Origin: an uncultured Bacteroidia bacterium
Lineage (GTDB): Bacteria > Bacteroidota > Bacteroidia > Bacteroidales > UBA932
NCBI GenBank assembly: GCA_902773305.1
Contig: CACYEB010000095.1
Location: forward strand, 1-5,573
Direction of reading: 5' to 3'
DNA: 5,573 bases
Shown here: positions 1 to 5,573 of the stretch, one piece after another
How positions within the stretch are numbered: the stretch's first letter is position 1
Layout: every line of letters begins with the position of its first letter
Made by a program: the position numbers and the translations under genes
The notes under the pieces: model-generated
What the model saw: only the letters and a program-made list of their open reading frames with translations
Database searches by the model: none
Told to the model about the DNA's origin: nothing

Positions 1-870
1 ACGGCCAATTCCAACCCTGAGGAGTGGTGGGACACCCTTGTGGGCAAGGGACTGTTGTTCGACACCGACAAGTATTTCATCGTGTGCGCCAACATAGTCG
101 GCAGCTGCTACGGCACCACCGGACCCACCACTTACCCCAAAGCCCCCCTGCGCAATTTTCCGCTGGTCACCATCCGTGACCTGGTGCAGGCGCACGAGTT
201 GCTTCGCGAACATCTGGGGATCGACACCATCGACTTCCTGGTGGGCGGGAGCAACGGGGGTTTCCAGAGCGTCGAGTGGGCGGCCGGTTTTCCCGACAGG
301 ATAAGAAATCTCTGCCTGATAGCGACCAGCGCCATCGTCAGCCCCTGGTGCACCGCCACCCTGGAGGCGCAGCGGATGGCCATCAAGGCCGACCCCACCT
401 TTGATGCATCCCAGGATGCCAGGGGGGGGCTTGCCGGCCTCTCCGCTGCCCGCAGTATGGCGCTGACCACATATCGCAATTACGAGGGGTACTGCCGCAC
501 CCAGTCGGAGTCGAATCCCGATTTTATGATTGCCAACCGTGCCGTGACATATCAGCAGTATCAGGGACAGAAACTGTGCGCCCGTTTTGACGCATACTCT
601 TACTATAACCTGACGCTGGGCGTGGACACCCACAATGTGGGCCGCCGCCGGGGCGGGGTCGAAAAGGCTCTGGGCAGCATCACGGCCAAGACCCTCTGCA
701 TCGGCATCGACAGCGACATCCTCTTCCCGGCGGGCGAAAGCCGGCGGATGGCGGAAGCCATTCCAAATGCCGCCCTGGAGGTAATCACATCAGACTTCGG
801 CCACGACGGATTCCTCCTGGAATCGGAACAGATTTCCCGTTGTATCAAGAAACATTTTGATTTATTCTGA
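1..870 (+). CDS. metX: Homoserine O-acetyltransferase (MetX family), 5' end missing
   Basis: This alpha/beta-hydrolase enzyme transfers an acyl group, normally acetyl from acetyl-CoA, to the hydroxyl of L-homoserine in the cytoplasm, activating it for methionine synthesis. The frame is open to the left edge, and 289 residues are visible. The family is usually about 330-380 residues, so roughly 45-60 N-terminal residues lie outside; the GTG at 40 is internal and not the start. The first residues (TANSNPEEWWDTLVGKG) match the conserved region just after the family's early HALT motif. GSCYGTTGP follows (nt 100-126). The nucleophile elbow is GGSNGG, with the catalytic Ser codon at 250-252. The acid is the Asp of DSDILFP (715-717), and the base is the His of GHDGF (802-804). 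HNVGRRRGGVEKAL precedes the acid, as is usual. The triad is complete, so the enzyme should be active. Asn after the nucleophile is unusual, as Met or Leu is commoner there. Acetyl versus succinyl donor preference cannot be settled from this fragment. asd follows after 2 nt. Confidence 0.93.
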   Translation, partial: TANSNPEEWWDTLVGKGLLFDTDKYFIVCANIVGSCYGTTGPTTYPKAPLRNFPLVTIRDLVQAHELLREHLGIDTIDFLVGGSNGGFQSVEWAAGFPDRIRNLCLIATSAIVSPWCTATLEAQRMAIKADPTFDASQDARGGLAGLSAARSMALTTYRNYEGYCRTQSESNPDFMIANRAVTYQQYQGQKLCARFDAYSYYNLTLGVDTHNVGRRRGGVEKALGSITAKTLCIGIDSDILFPAGESRRMAEAIPNAALEVITSDFGHDGFLLESEQISRCIKKHFDLF

Positions 871-872
871 AT

Positions 873-1883
873 ATGAAGTCTTTCAAGGTAGCAGTAGTCG
901 GCGCAACCGGTTTGGTTGGCAGCAAGATGATAGAAGTTCTGGGCGAGGTCAATTTCCCCGTCAGCGAGTTGGTGCCGTGCGCATCCGAGCGTTCGGTAGG
1001 CAAAAAGGTCTCTTTCGGCGGCCGTGAGTGGACAGTGGTATCCCTGGCCGACGGCGTAGCCGCCAAACCCGACATCGCCATCTTTTCTGCAGGGGCCGGT
1101 GTCAGCAGGGAGTGGGCGCCCAAATTCGCCGAGGCGGGCTGCCGCGTGGTGGACAACTCCTCCCAGTGGCGTATGGATCCCACCAAGAAGCTGGTCGTCC
1201 CCGAAATCAACGGCAGCGTGCTTACCAAAGACGATATGATTATCGCCAACCCCAACTGCTCCACCATACAGATGGTGCTTGCCCTGGCACCGCTCCACAA
1301 GCGTTACAAGATCCGGCGCGTGGTGGTGTCCACCTACCAGAGCGTGACCGGCAGCGGTATGAAAGGCATTCACCAGATGCTGCGGGAGCGGGGCGACAAG
1401 GATGCCCAGATTCTGCCTGACGCATATCCTTACCGGATAGACCGCAACGTCATTCCCCACATCGATGTGTTCCTGGACAACGGCTACACCAAAGAGGAGA
1501 TGAAGATGACCAACGAGACTGTGAAGATATTCGGTGACGAAAGCATCAAGGTCACCGCCACCACGGTGCGGGTACCGGTGACCGGAGGCCACAGCGAGGC
1601 GGTCAACGTCGAGTTCGAGAACGACTACGACCTTGACGAGGTAAAGGCGATCTTCGCCTCCGGAGGAGCTCCCGGGTGCGTGCTTTGCGACGATCCGTCC
1701 AAGAATATTTATCCCATGCCTTTGGACGCGTTCGGCCGCAACGAGGTCTTCGTAGGACGCCTGAGACGAGATTTCTCTGCTCCGAAGTGCCTGAATATGT
1801 GGGTAGTTGCCGACAATCTGCGCATCGGCGCCGCCACCAATGCAGTACACATCGCACAGTATCTCGCAGCCCATATTTTTTAG
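873..1883 (+). CDS. asd: Aspartate-semialdehyde dehydrogenase
   Basis: This enzyme reduces L-aspartyl-4-phosphate to L-aspartate 4-semialdehyde with NADPH. The product feeds lysine/diaminopimelate synthesis and, through homoserine, threonine and methionine. The 336-residue protein is full length for the bacterial family. Its N-terminal Rossmann domain opens with GATGLVG (residues 10-16), the NADP-binding loop. DNSSQWR and VPEIN (94-112) are followed by NPNCSTIQM with catalytic Cys129 (codon 1257-1259). STYQSVTGSGMKG (153-165) carries the conserved active-site Gln156. RVPVTGGHSEAVNVE (233-247) holds substrate-binding Arg233 and the acid/base His240. ADNLRIGAATNAV (313-325) is the C-terminal cofactor-binding signature. 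The ATG at 873 is the only sensible start, since it lies directly before the Rossmann strand. The region upstream is AT-rich without a Shine-Dalgarno sequence, as is usual in Bacteroidota. It begins 2 nt after the metX stop and is probably cotranscribed or translationally coupled with it. No clear terminator hairpin follows. Identity is very secure. Confidence 0.97.
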   Translation: MKSFKVAVVGATGLVGSKMIEVLGEVNFPVSELVPCASERSVGKKVSFGGREWTVVSLADGVAAKPDIAIFSAGAGVSREWAPKFAEAGCRVVDNSSQWRMDPTKKLVVPEINGSVLTKDDMIIANPNCSTIQMVLALAPLHKRYKIRRVVVSTYQSVTGSGMKGIHQMLRERGDKDAQILPDAYPYRIDRNVIPHIDVFLDNGYTKEEMKMTNETVKIFGDESIKVTATTVRVPVTGGHSEAVNVEFENDYDLDEVKAIFASGGAPGCVLCDDPSKNIYPMPLDAFGRNEVFVGRLRRDFSAPKCLNMWVVADNLRIGAATNAVHIAQYLAAHIF

Positions 1884-1903
1884 AGATTTTTCCTTTCGAA
1901 GTG

Positions 1904-1933
1904 TTTCATTATTGCAAATAACTCTTAACTTTG
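1904..1933 (+). promoter_or_regulatory. Probable Bacteroidota sigma-ABfr-type promoter for the susC-susD pair
   Basis: The 104-nt gap between asd and the SusC gene contains TAACTTTG at 1926-1933, a full match to the Bacteroidota -7 consensus TAnnTTTG. With the usual spacing, the -33 box falls at 1904-1907, where the sequence is TTTC (three of four matches to TTTG), leaving 18 nt between the boxes. Transcription would then start near 1940, giving a leader of roughly 48 nt before the ATG at 1988. The leader ends in a purine-rich stretch (AAGGGAAAAG, 1974-1983), which could help ribosome loading. The match is by eye to a short consensus, and the -33 half is imperfect. The position in the only sizeable AT-rich gap, just before a new functional block, supports it. 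I see no operator repeat or riboswitch fold in the rest of the gap. Confidence 0.55.
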
Positions 1934-1987
1934 TCGAGATTATGGCCTGAAGTGGCCTTTGACCGATAAAATTAAGGGAAAAGCAAT

Positions 1988-4900
1988 ATGAAATTATCAT
2001 CTTTGCGTGCGCTTTTTCTGACGCTTGCACTGTTGCTCGTTTCTGCGGGCGGCTTCACCGCCGTGGCTGAAACCCAGCTCAGGGGGCGCACAATCACTTG
2101 TACCGTAACCGACAGGCAGGGACCGGTTCCCGGAGCCAATGTCCGGATCGTAGGAAAGAACATCGGCGGCTCGACAGACGCCGACGGTGTCATCGTCCTT
2201 GCCAATGTTCCTTCGGATGCGGTGCTCGAAGTGTCCTTCGTGGGCTACATCACCAAAAAAGTAACCGTAGGCAGCAAGTCCAAACTTCAGGTTTACCTCG
2301 AAGAAGACAAGGAGAAGATTGACGAAGCCGTGGTGGTTGCTTACGGCAAGCAAAAGAAGATCACCGTAACAGGTGCCATCGAGCAGGTGGGCCACGAGGA
2401 ACTCATCGAAACCCAGGTCCCCAACTTTGCCAACGCCCTTGCCGGCCGTGTTGCCGGCCTGACCACCATCCAGGAGAGCGGCCAGCCCGGGCGTGACGAC
2501 GTCACGGTTTATCTCCGAGGTCAGGGTACATCTTCAGACAACACCCCCCTGCTGCTTATCGACGGCGTCCCTTCCGACGGCAAGGCCGATAAGCTGGGTA
2601 TGATGGACGTGAACGAGGTGGCCTCGGTTACCGTGCTCAAGGATGCGGCCTCTACTGCAATCTTCGGCTCCAGGGGCGCCAACGGCGTTATCCTGATCAC
2701 AACCCGCCGTGGTGATGCCGGCAAGACCATCCTCAGCGCACAGGTCACTACCAGCGTGGCTTCGCTCCACTTCCCCTGGACAAGGGTCAATTCGTGGGAG
2801 CACGCAGCCTTGAGGAACCAGGCCCGCGCCAACGACGGACAGGGTCCCGACTTCACCGACTACCAGATAGCCAAATTCCGCTCCCAGAGCGGCGACCCTT
2901 TCTTCCCCAACCGCGATATGTACAGGGAGGCAATTGCAAAGTTCGCCCCCACCGAGCGCGTTTCGCTCAATATCTCGGGAGGTAGCAAGAAGACCCGTTA
3001 CTTCACCAACGCCAACATTATCTATCAGGAGGGAAACACCAAGATCCTCCCCAGAAAAACCCTGGGTTACAACGCCCAGTTCAATATGTTGAGGTACACC
3101 ATCCGAAACAACTTCGACTTCAACCTCAACGAGCGGCTCAAAATCGCGCTGACCCTCTCTATCTATTATCAGCGCACCAACCAGCCCGCCGGCGGTACCA
3201 GCGTGTTCGAGACCGCGATGGGTACCCCGCCCACCAACCCCGGTCCCCTTACTGTGGACGGTTATTACGACTCCGAGGGCAACAAGGTTCCCGCAGGCGT
3301 TGTGGTGGCCCGTCAGAATTCCTCTTCGACATCTGCCTGGGCAACCGTCAACCGCACCGGTTACTATTGCAACACTTCGTTCAGCCTCCTCTCCCAGGCA
3401 ACCGTGGAATATGATATGAGCCGCCTGATCAAGGGCCTTAACCTGTCGGCCAATGTGGCATACAACGACTTTGCCGCCAGCGGCCTGTCGGGCTACCTGC
3501 AAGGGTACGACGCATATTCCTACTATCAGGCCAAGAACCCGGGCGAGAAATCATACTACATCTCCACCGTCCGCAACCAGGACGGGACCTTCAGGATCGG
3601 CGAGCGCGGCATCGCCGGCAACCAGATGCTGCAGATCCACCTGCGTGCCAACTACGACCAGCAGTTCGGCTTCCACACCGTAGGCGCGATGGTCTTCGCA
3701 CAGGCCGAGGTCAAGATGGACAATACGATGAACAAGCTCAACGCGGTGCGTTCATCTCTCCCCTATAAATATGCAGGTGTTTCAGGCCGTGTCACCTGGG
3801 ACTACAAATCCAAGTATATGGCCGAGTTCGACCTCGGCTACAACGGCAGCGAGCAGTTCTCCCCCATCCATCGTTTCGGTGTATTCCCCGCTTTCAGTGC
3901 CGGCTGGGTAATGAGCAACGAGGAGTTCTTCAAGAGCCGGTTCCCCGCGATCGACCTGTTCAAGTTCCGCGGTTCCATAGGAAAGACCGGCAACGACCGT
4001 CTGGGCGGCGAGCGCTTCCTGTACTACACATCCGTGAGCAAAGCCTCCGCCGGATCTTCCTACACACTGTTCCAGGGCAAGGGCGTGGACATCTCCTACC
4101 TCGGCAACCCGATGGTCAGCTGGGAGGAGGTTATCAAGCAGAACTATGCCATCGACTTCGCTTTCCTGAAGATGTTTTCCGGCAAGTTTGACGTCTTCTT
4201 CGAGGAATGCGACAACCGGCTTCTCTCGCCCCTCTCCACCCCTGCCGCCAGCGGTATCGCATCCACAAGTATCCCACGCCAGAACATCGGTATCACCAAG
4301 AACAAAGGTTTTGAGATAGAGCTTAACTGGAGCAAGGAGTTCAGCAAGAAATTCCGTATGTCGGCCGGCGGCCAGGTATCGTATGCACGCTCCAAGATCA
4401 TCTTCAGCGACGAGATCGAACTTGACGATTCCTACGCTTACCGCAAGCGTACGGAGGGCTTTATGCCCGGTCAGATGTGGGGTCTGGCCATCGACTACGA
4501 CAATACCGCAAACAACAGCGGCTACATCACTTCCCAGGAAGAGCTTGACAGGGCCATCGAGATGTACAAGATCGGAACCCCCCGTCTGGGTGACTTTATG
4601 TACAAGGACGTCGGCGGCCTCAGGGGCCCCGACGGAGAGCCCATCCCCGACGGCATAATCGACGACCGTGACCTGGTTCCCATCAAGGACAGTTCGGTCC
4701 CGACCACCAGCTTCGGCTTCAACATCGGCTTCCAGTACAAACGTATCGGTGTTTCCGCTCAGTTCAACGGTATGGCACAGGTTTCTGCCTACCGTATGGG
4801 ACTTGGTGTTTCGGAGCTTGAAAATGCCGGTACTTACACCGACTATCACCTTCACGCCTGGACCAAGGAACGCTTTGCAAACGGAGAGCGCATTGAATAT

Positions 4901-5185
4901 CCCGCCCTCTCCACCCACGCAAGCACATCCCTTCGTCCCAACGATTTCTTCATCAACAACCGTTCTTACTGCCGTCTGAAAAACTTGCAGGTTTCCTACT
5001 CAATCCCCCAGAACAAGTTGTTCAGGGCCTTGGGCGTGACCAGCGGCAATATCATCGCCTATGGTAACAACATCTTCATCATAGACGGACAGAGGGTCAA
5101 GGCGGTCGATGCAGAAACCAGCGGACAGTCTATCTCCTATCCTCTGAACAGGACCTACTCCCTGGCGCTTAACATCAAATTCTAA
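1988..5185 (+). CDS. SusC/RagA-family TonB-dependent outer-membrane transporter
   Basis: This is a 1065-residue outer-membrane barrel that imports a ligand captured with a SusD-type lipoprotein, powered by TonB-ExbBD. A signal peptide covers residues 1-27, with a hydrophobic core and an AVA cleavage site before Glu28. Residues about 35-106 form a carboxypeptidase-regulatory-like beta domain (TDRQGPVPGANV, then STDADGVIVLANVP and FVGY). The TonB-box region is DEAVVVAYGKQKK (112-124). The plug spans about 128-242 and contains LLLIDGVPSD (188-197) and the family hallmark VLKDAASTAIFGSRGANGV (216-234). The rest is the barrel, with an acidic DGIIDDRD segment (888-895) common in SusC proteins and a C-terminal strand ending in Phe (YSLALNIKF), the usual BAM insertion signal. 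The length is typical of the family. There is no STN domain before the regulatory-like domain, so direct signalling to a FecR-type anti-sigma factor is unlikely. A SusD partner begins 11 nt downstream. The substrate (glycan, peptide or other) cannot be inferred, so no specific gene symbol is given. Confidence 0.96.
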   Translation: MKLSSLRALFLTLALLLVSAGGFTAVAETQLRGRTITCTVTDRQGPVPGANVRIVGKNIGGSTDADGVIVLANVPSDAVLEVSFVGYITKKVTVGSKSKLQVYLEEDKEKIDEAVVVAYGKQKKITVTGAIEQVGHEELIETQVPNFANALAGRVAGLTTIQESGQPGRDDVTVYLRGQGTSSDNTPLLLIDGVPSDGKADKLGMMDVNEVASVTVLKDAASTAIFGSRGANGVILITTRRGDAGKTILSAQVTTSVASLHFPWTRVNSWEHAALRNQARANDGQGPDFTDYQIAKFRSQSGDPFFPNRDMYREAIAKFAPTERVSLNISGGSKKTRYFTNANIIYQEGNTKILPRKTLGYNAQFNMLRYTIRNNFDFNLNERLKIALTLSIYYQRTNQPAGGTSVFETAMGTPPTNPGPLTVDGYYDSEGNKVPAGVVVARQNSSSTSAWATVNRTGYYCNTSFSLLSQATVEYDMSRLIKGLNLSANVAYNDFAASGLSGYLQGYDAYSYYQAKNPGEKSYYISTVRNQDGTFRIGERGIAGNQMLQIHLRANYDQQFGFHTVGAMVFAQAEVKMDNTMNKLNAVRSSLPYKYAGVSGRVTWDYKSKYMAEFDLGYNGSEQFSPIHRFGVFPAFSAGWVMSNEEFFKSRFPAIDLFKFRGSIGKTGNDRLGGERFLYYTSVSKASAGSSYTLFQGKGVDISYLGNPMVSWEEVIKQNYAIDFAFLKMFSGKFDVFFEECDNRLLSPLSTPAASGIASTSIPRQNIGITKNKGFEIELNWSKEFSKKFRMSAGGQVSYARSKIIFSDEIELDDSYAYRKRTEGFMPGQMWGLAIDYDNTANNSGYITSQEELDRAIEMYKIGTPRLGDFMYKDVGGLRGPDGEPIPDGIIDDRDLVPIKDSSVPTTSFGFNIGFQYKRIGVSAQFNGMAQVSAYRMGLGVSELENAGTYTDYHLHAWTKERFANGERIEYPALSTHASTSLRPNDFFINNRSYCRLKNLQVSYSIPQNKLFRALGVTSGNIIAYGNNIFIIDGQRVKAVDAETSGQSISYPLNRTYSLALNIKF

Positions 5186-5196
5186 TCAATCAGGCA

Positions 5197-5573
5197 ATGA
5201 AAATCAAACATATACTTTTTGCAACGACCGTTGCCCTCGCGTTATGTTCCTGCACAAAGATTTCTGAATGGTTGGAAAAGCAGGAGACAGGCGACCTGCA
5301 GTTTGAGGACATCTGGCAGGATGAGAACTACGTGGAAGGGTGGCTCAACAACAACCTTACGTCCATCCCCGGCCTGGGCTGGGTCTTCGCCGGAGGCGAG
5401 CCCCTGTGGGCCCTTACCGACGAGGGCTGGTCTTCCCTGGACGCTGCCGGCGGCACATCTTATCTGGTGTATCACGGCAACTTCTCATCTTCGTCCTGGC
5501 CGGGTGCCCGCAATCTTTACGGCGGACTGCTGTACCGTATCCGCAACCTGAACATATTCCTTCACTACATAGT
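5197..5573 (+). CDS. SusD/RagB-family nutrient-binding surface lipoprotein, 3' end missing
   Basis: This is the N-terminal part (125 complete codons) of a SusD-type lipoprotein, which caps the SusC barrel at the cell surface and binds the ligand. Family members are usually about 450-650 residues, so most of the gene lies beyond the right edge. The ATG at 5197 opens a lipoprotein signal peptide: KIKH, then a hydrophobic stretch, then LCSC with Cys19 as the likely lipidated residue (-2 Cys is uncommon but tolerable). The mature start, KISEWLEKQETGDLQFEDIW (residues 21-40), fits the family's LDxxPTGxLTxEDVW-like opening. WLNNNLTSIP (49-58) and LLYRIRNLNIFL (about 110-121) match the conserved helices in which SusD proteins typically read xYxxIRxANxFL. 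The gene starts 11 nt after the SusC stop, the typical operon arrangement of a SusC/SusD pair. An overlapping frame from 5219 is open too, but has no signal peptide or family motif. The specificity is unknown. Confidence 0.9.
   Translation, partial: MKIKHILFATTVALALCSCTKISEWLEKQETGDLQFEDIWQDENYVEGWLNNNLTSIPGLGWVFAGGEPLWALTDEGWSSLDAAGGTSYLVYHGNFSSSSWPGARNLYGGLLYRIRNLNIFLHYI

Noticed and set aside
40..42. GTG at 40 as the start of metX
   Set aside because: The frame is open back to position 1, and the residues before the GTG match the conserved N-terminal half of MetX. The gene therefore runs off the left edge.
1870..1900. T-rich stretch at the end of asd as a terminator
   Set aside because: There are T runs at 1875-1881 and 1887-1891, but I find no GC-rich hairpin in front of them. 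Read-through into the SusC gene cannot be excluded.
1944..1957. GGCC-TGAAGT-GGCC inverted repeat in the susC leader
   Set aside because: The stem is only 4 bp with no extension, since the flanking T-T pair does not match. It has no adjoining T-run and is not convincing as a terminator, operator or riboswitch element.
603..2030. Long antisense reading frame of about 475 codons across asd
   Set aside because: Its codons lie in register with the asd codons on the other strand, so antisense stops would need TTA, CTA or TCA in asd, and these are rare in GC-rich coding DNA. The translation shows no recognisable domain, and asd on the + strand has every catalytic motif.
2534..3502. Antisense reading frame of about 322 codons inside the SusC gene
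   Set aside because: It is in the same codon register as the SusC gene, so it follows from codon bias. The product is low in complexity and rich in Gly, Val and His, with no domain I recognise.
583..3530. Peptide DAYSYY occurring in both MetX (nt about 589-606) and the SusC protein (about 3508-3525)
   Set aside because: In MetX it sits where the family has a conserved RFDAxSY segment, while in SusC it lies in a barrel strand or loop. The short match is coincidental, and the flanking DNA is not repeated.
3782..4918. Antisense reading frame of about 378 codons inside the SusC gene
   Set aside because: The same mirror-register effect applies. The + strand frame encodes a continuous SusC barrel here with typical family motifs.
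5219..5551. Alternative + strand frame of about 110 codons overlapping the SusD gene
   Set aside because: It has no signal peptide or family motif. The frame from 5197 has a lipoprotein signal and SusD-like motifs and stays open to the window edge.

Overview
The window reads as ordinary Bacteroidota (Bacteroidetes) chromosome, probably from a relatively GC-rich member of the Bacteroidales. Three things support this. There is a SusC/SusD-type outer-membrane nutrient uptake pair. A TAnnTTTG-type promoter lies before it, and the start codons have no strong Shine-Dalgarno sequences. The coding DNA is GC-rich (mid to high fifties percent by eye), with distinctly AT-rich intergenic DNA. Genus and species cannot be read from this stretch alone.

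All genes lie on the + strand, in two blocks. Block 1 (1-1883) is amino-acid biosynthesis. It holds the 3' part of metX (homoserine O-acetyltransferase, cut by the left edge) followed after 2 nt by a complete asd (aspartate-semialdehyde dehydrogenase). Asd makes aspartate semialdehyde, the branch-point precursor of lysine/diaminopimelate and, through homoserine, of threonine and methionine. MetX acylates homoserine on the methionine branch. The spacing suggests one transcript.

A 104-nt AT-rich gap (1884-1987) carries a good match to the Bacteroidota -7 promoter element and starts block 2. Block 2 (1988-5573) holds a complete SusC/RagA-family TonB-dependent outer-membrane transporter of 1065 residues. 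Eleven nt further on begins a SusD/RagB-family surface lipoprotein, cut by the right edge after about 125 codons. The two would form the usual lidded-barrel importer for a glycan, peptide or similar oligomer. No enzyme, sensor or sigma/anti-sigma gene is visible, so the substrate cannot be assigned. The transporter lacks an N-terminal STN domain, which argues against direct FecR/ECF-sigma signalling.

I found no RNA gene, mobile element, CRISPR array or notable repeat, and nothing that looks like an undescribed system. Several long antisense reading frames are explained by codon bias and are listed as rejected.
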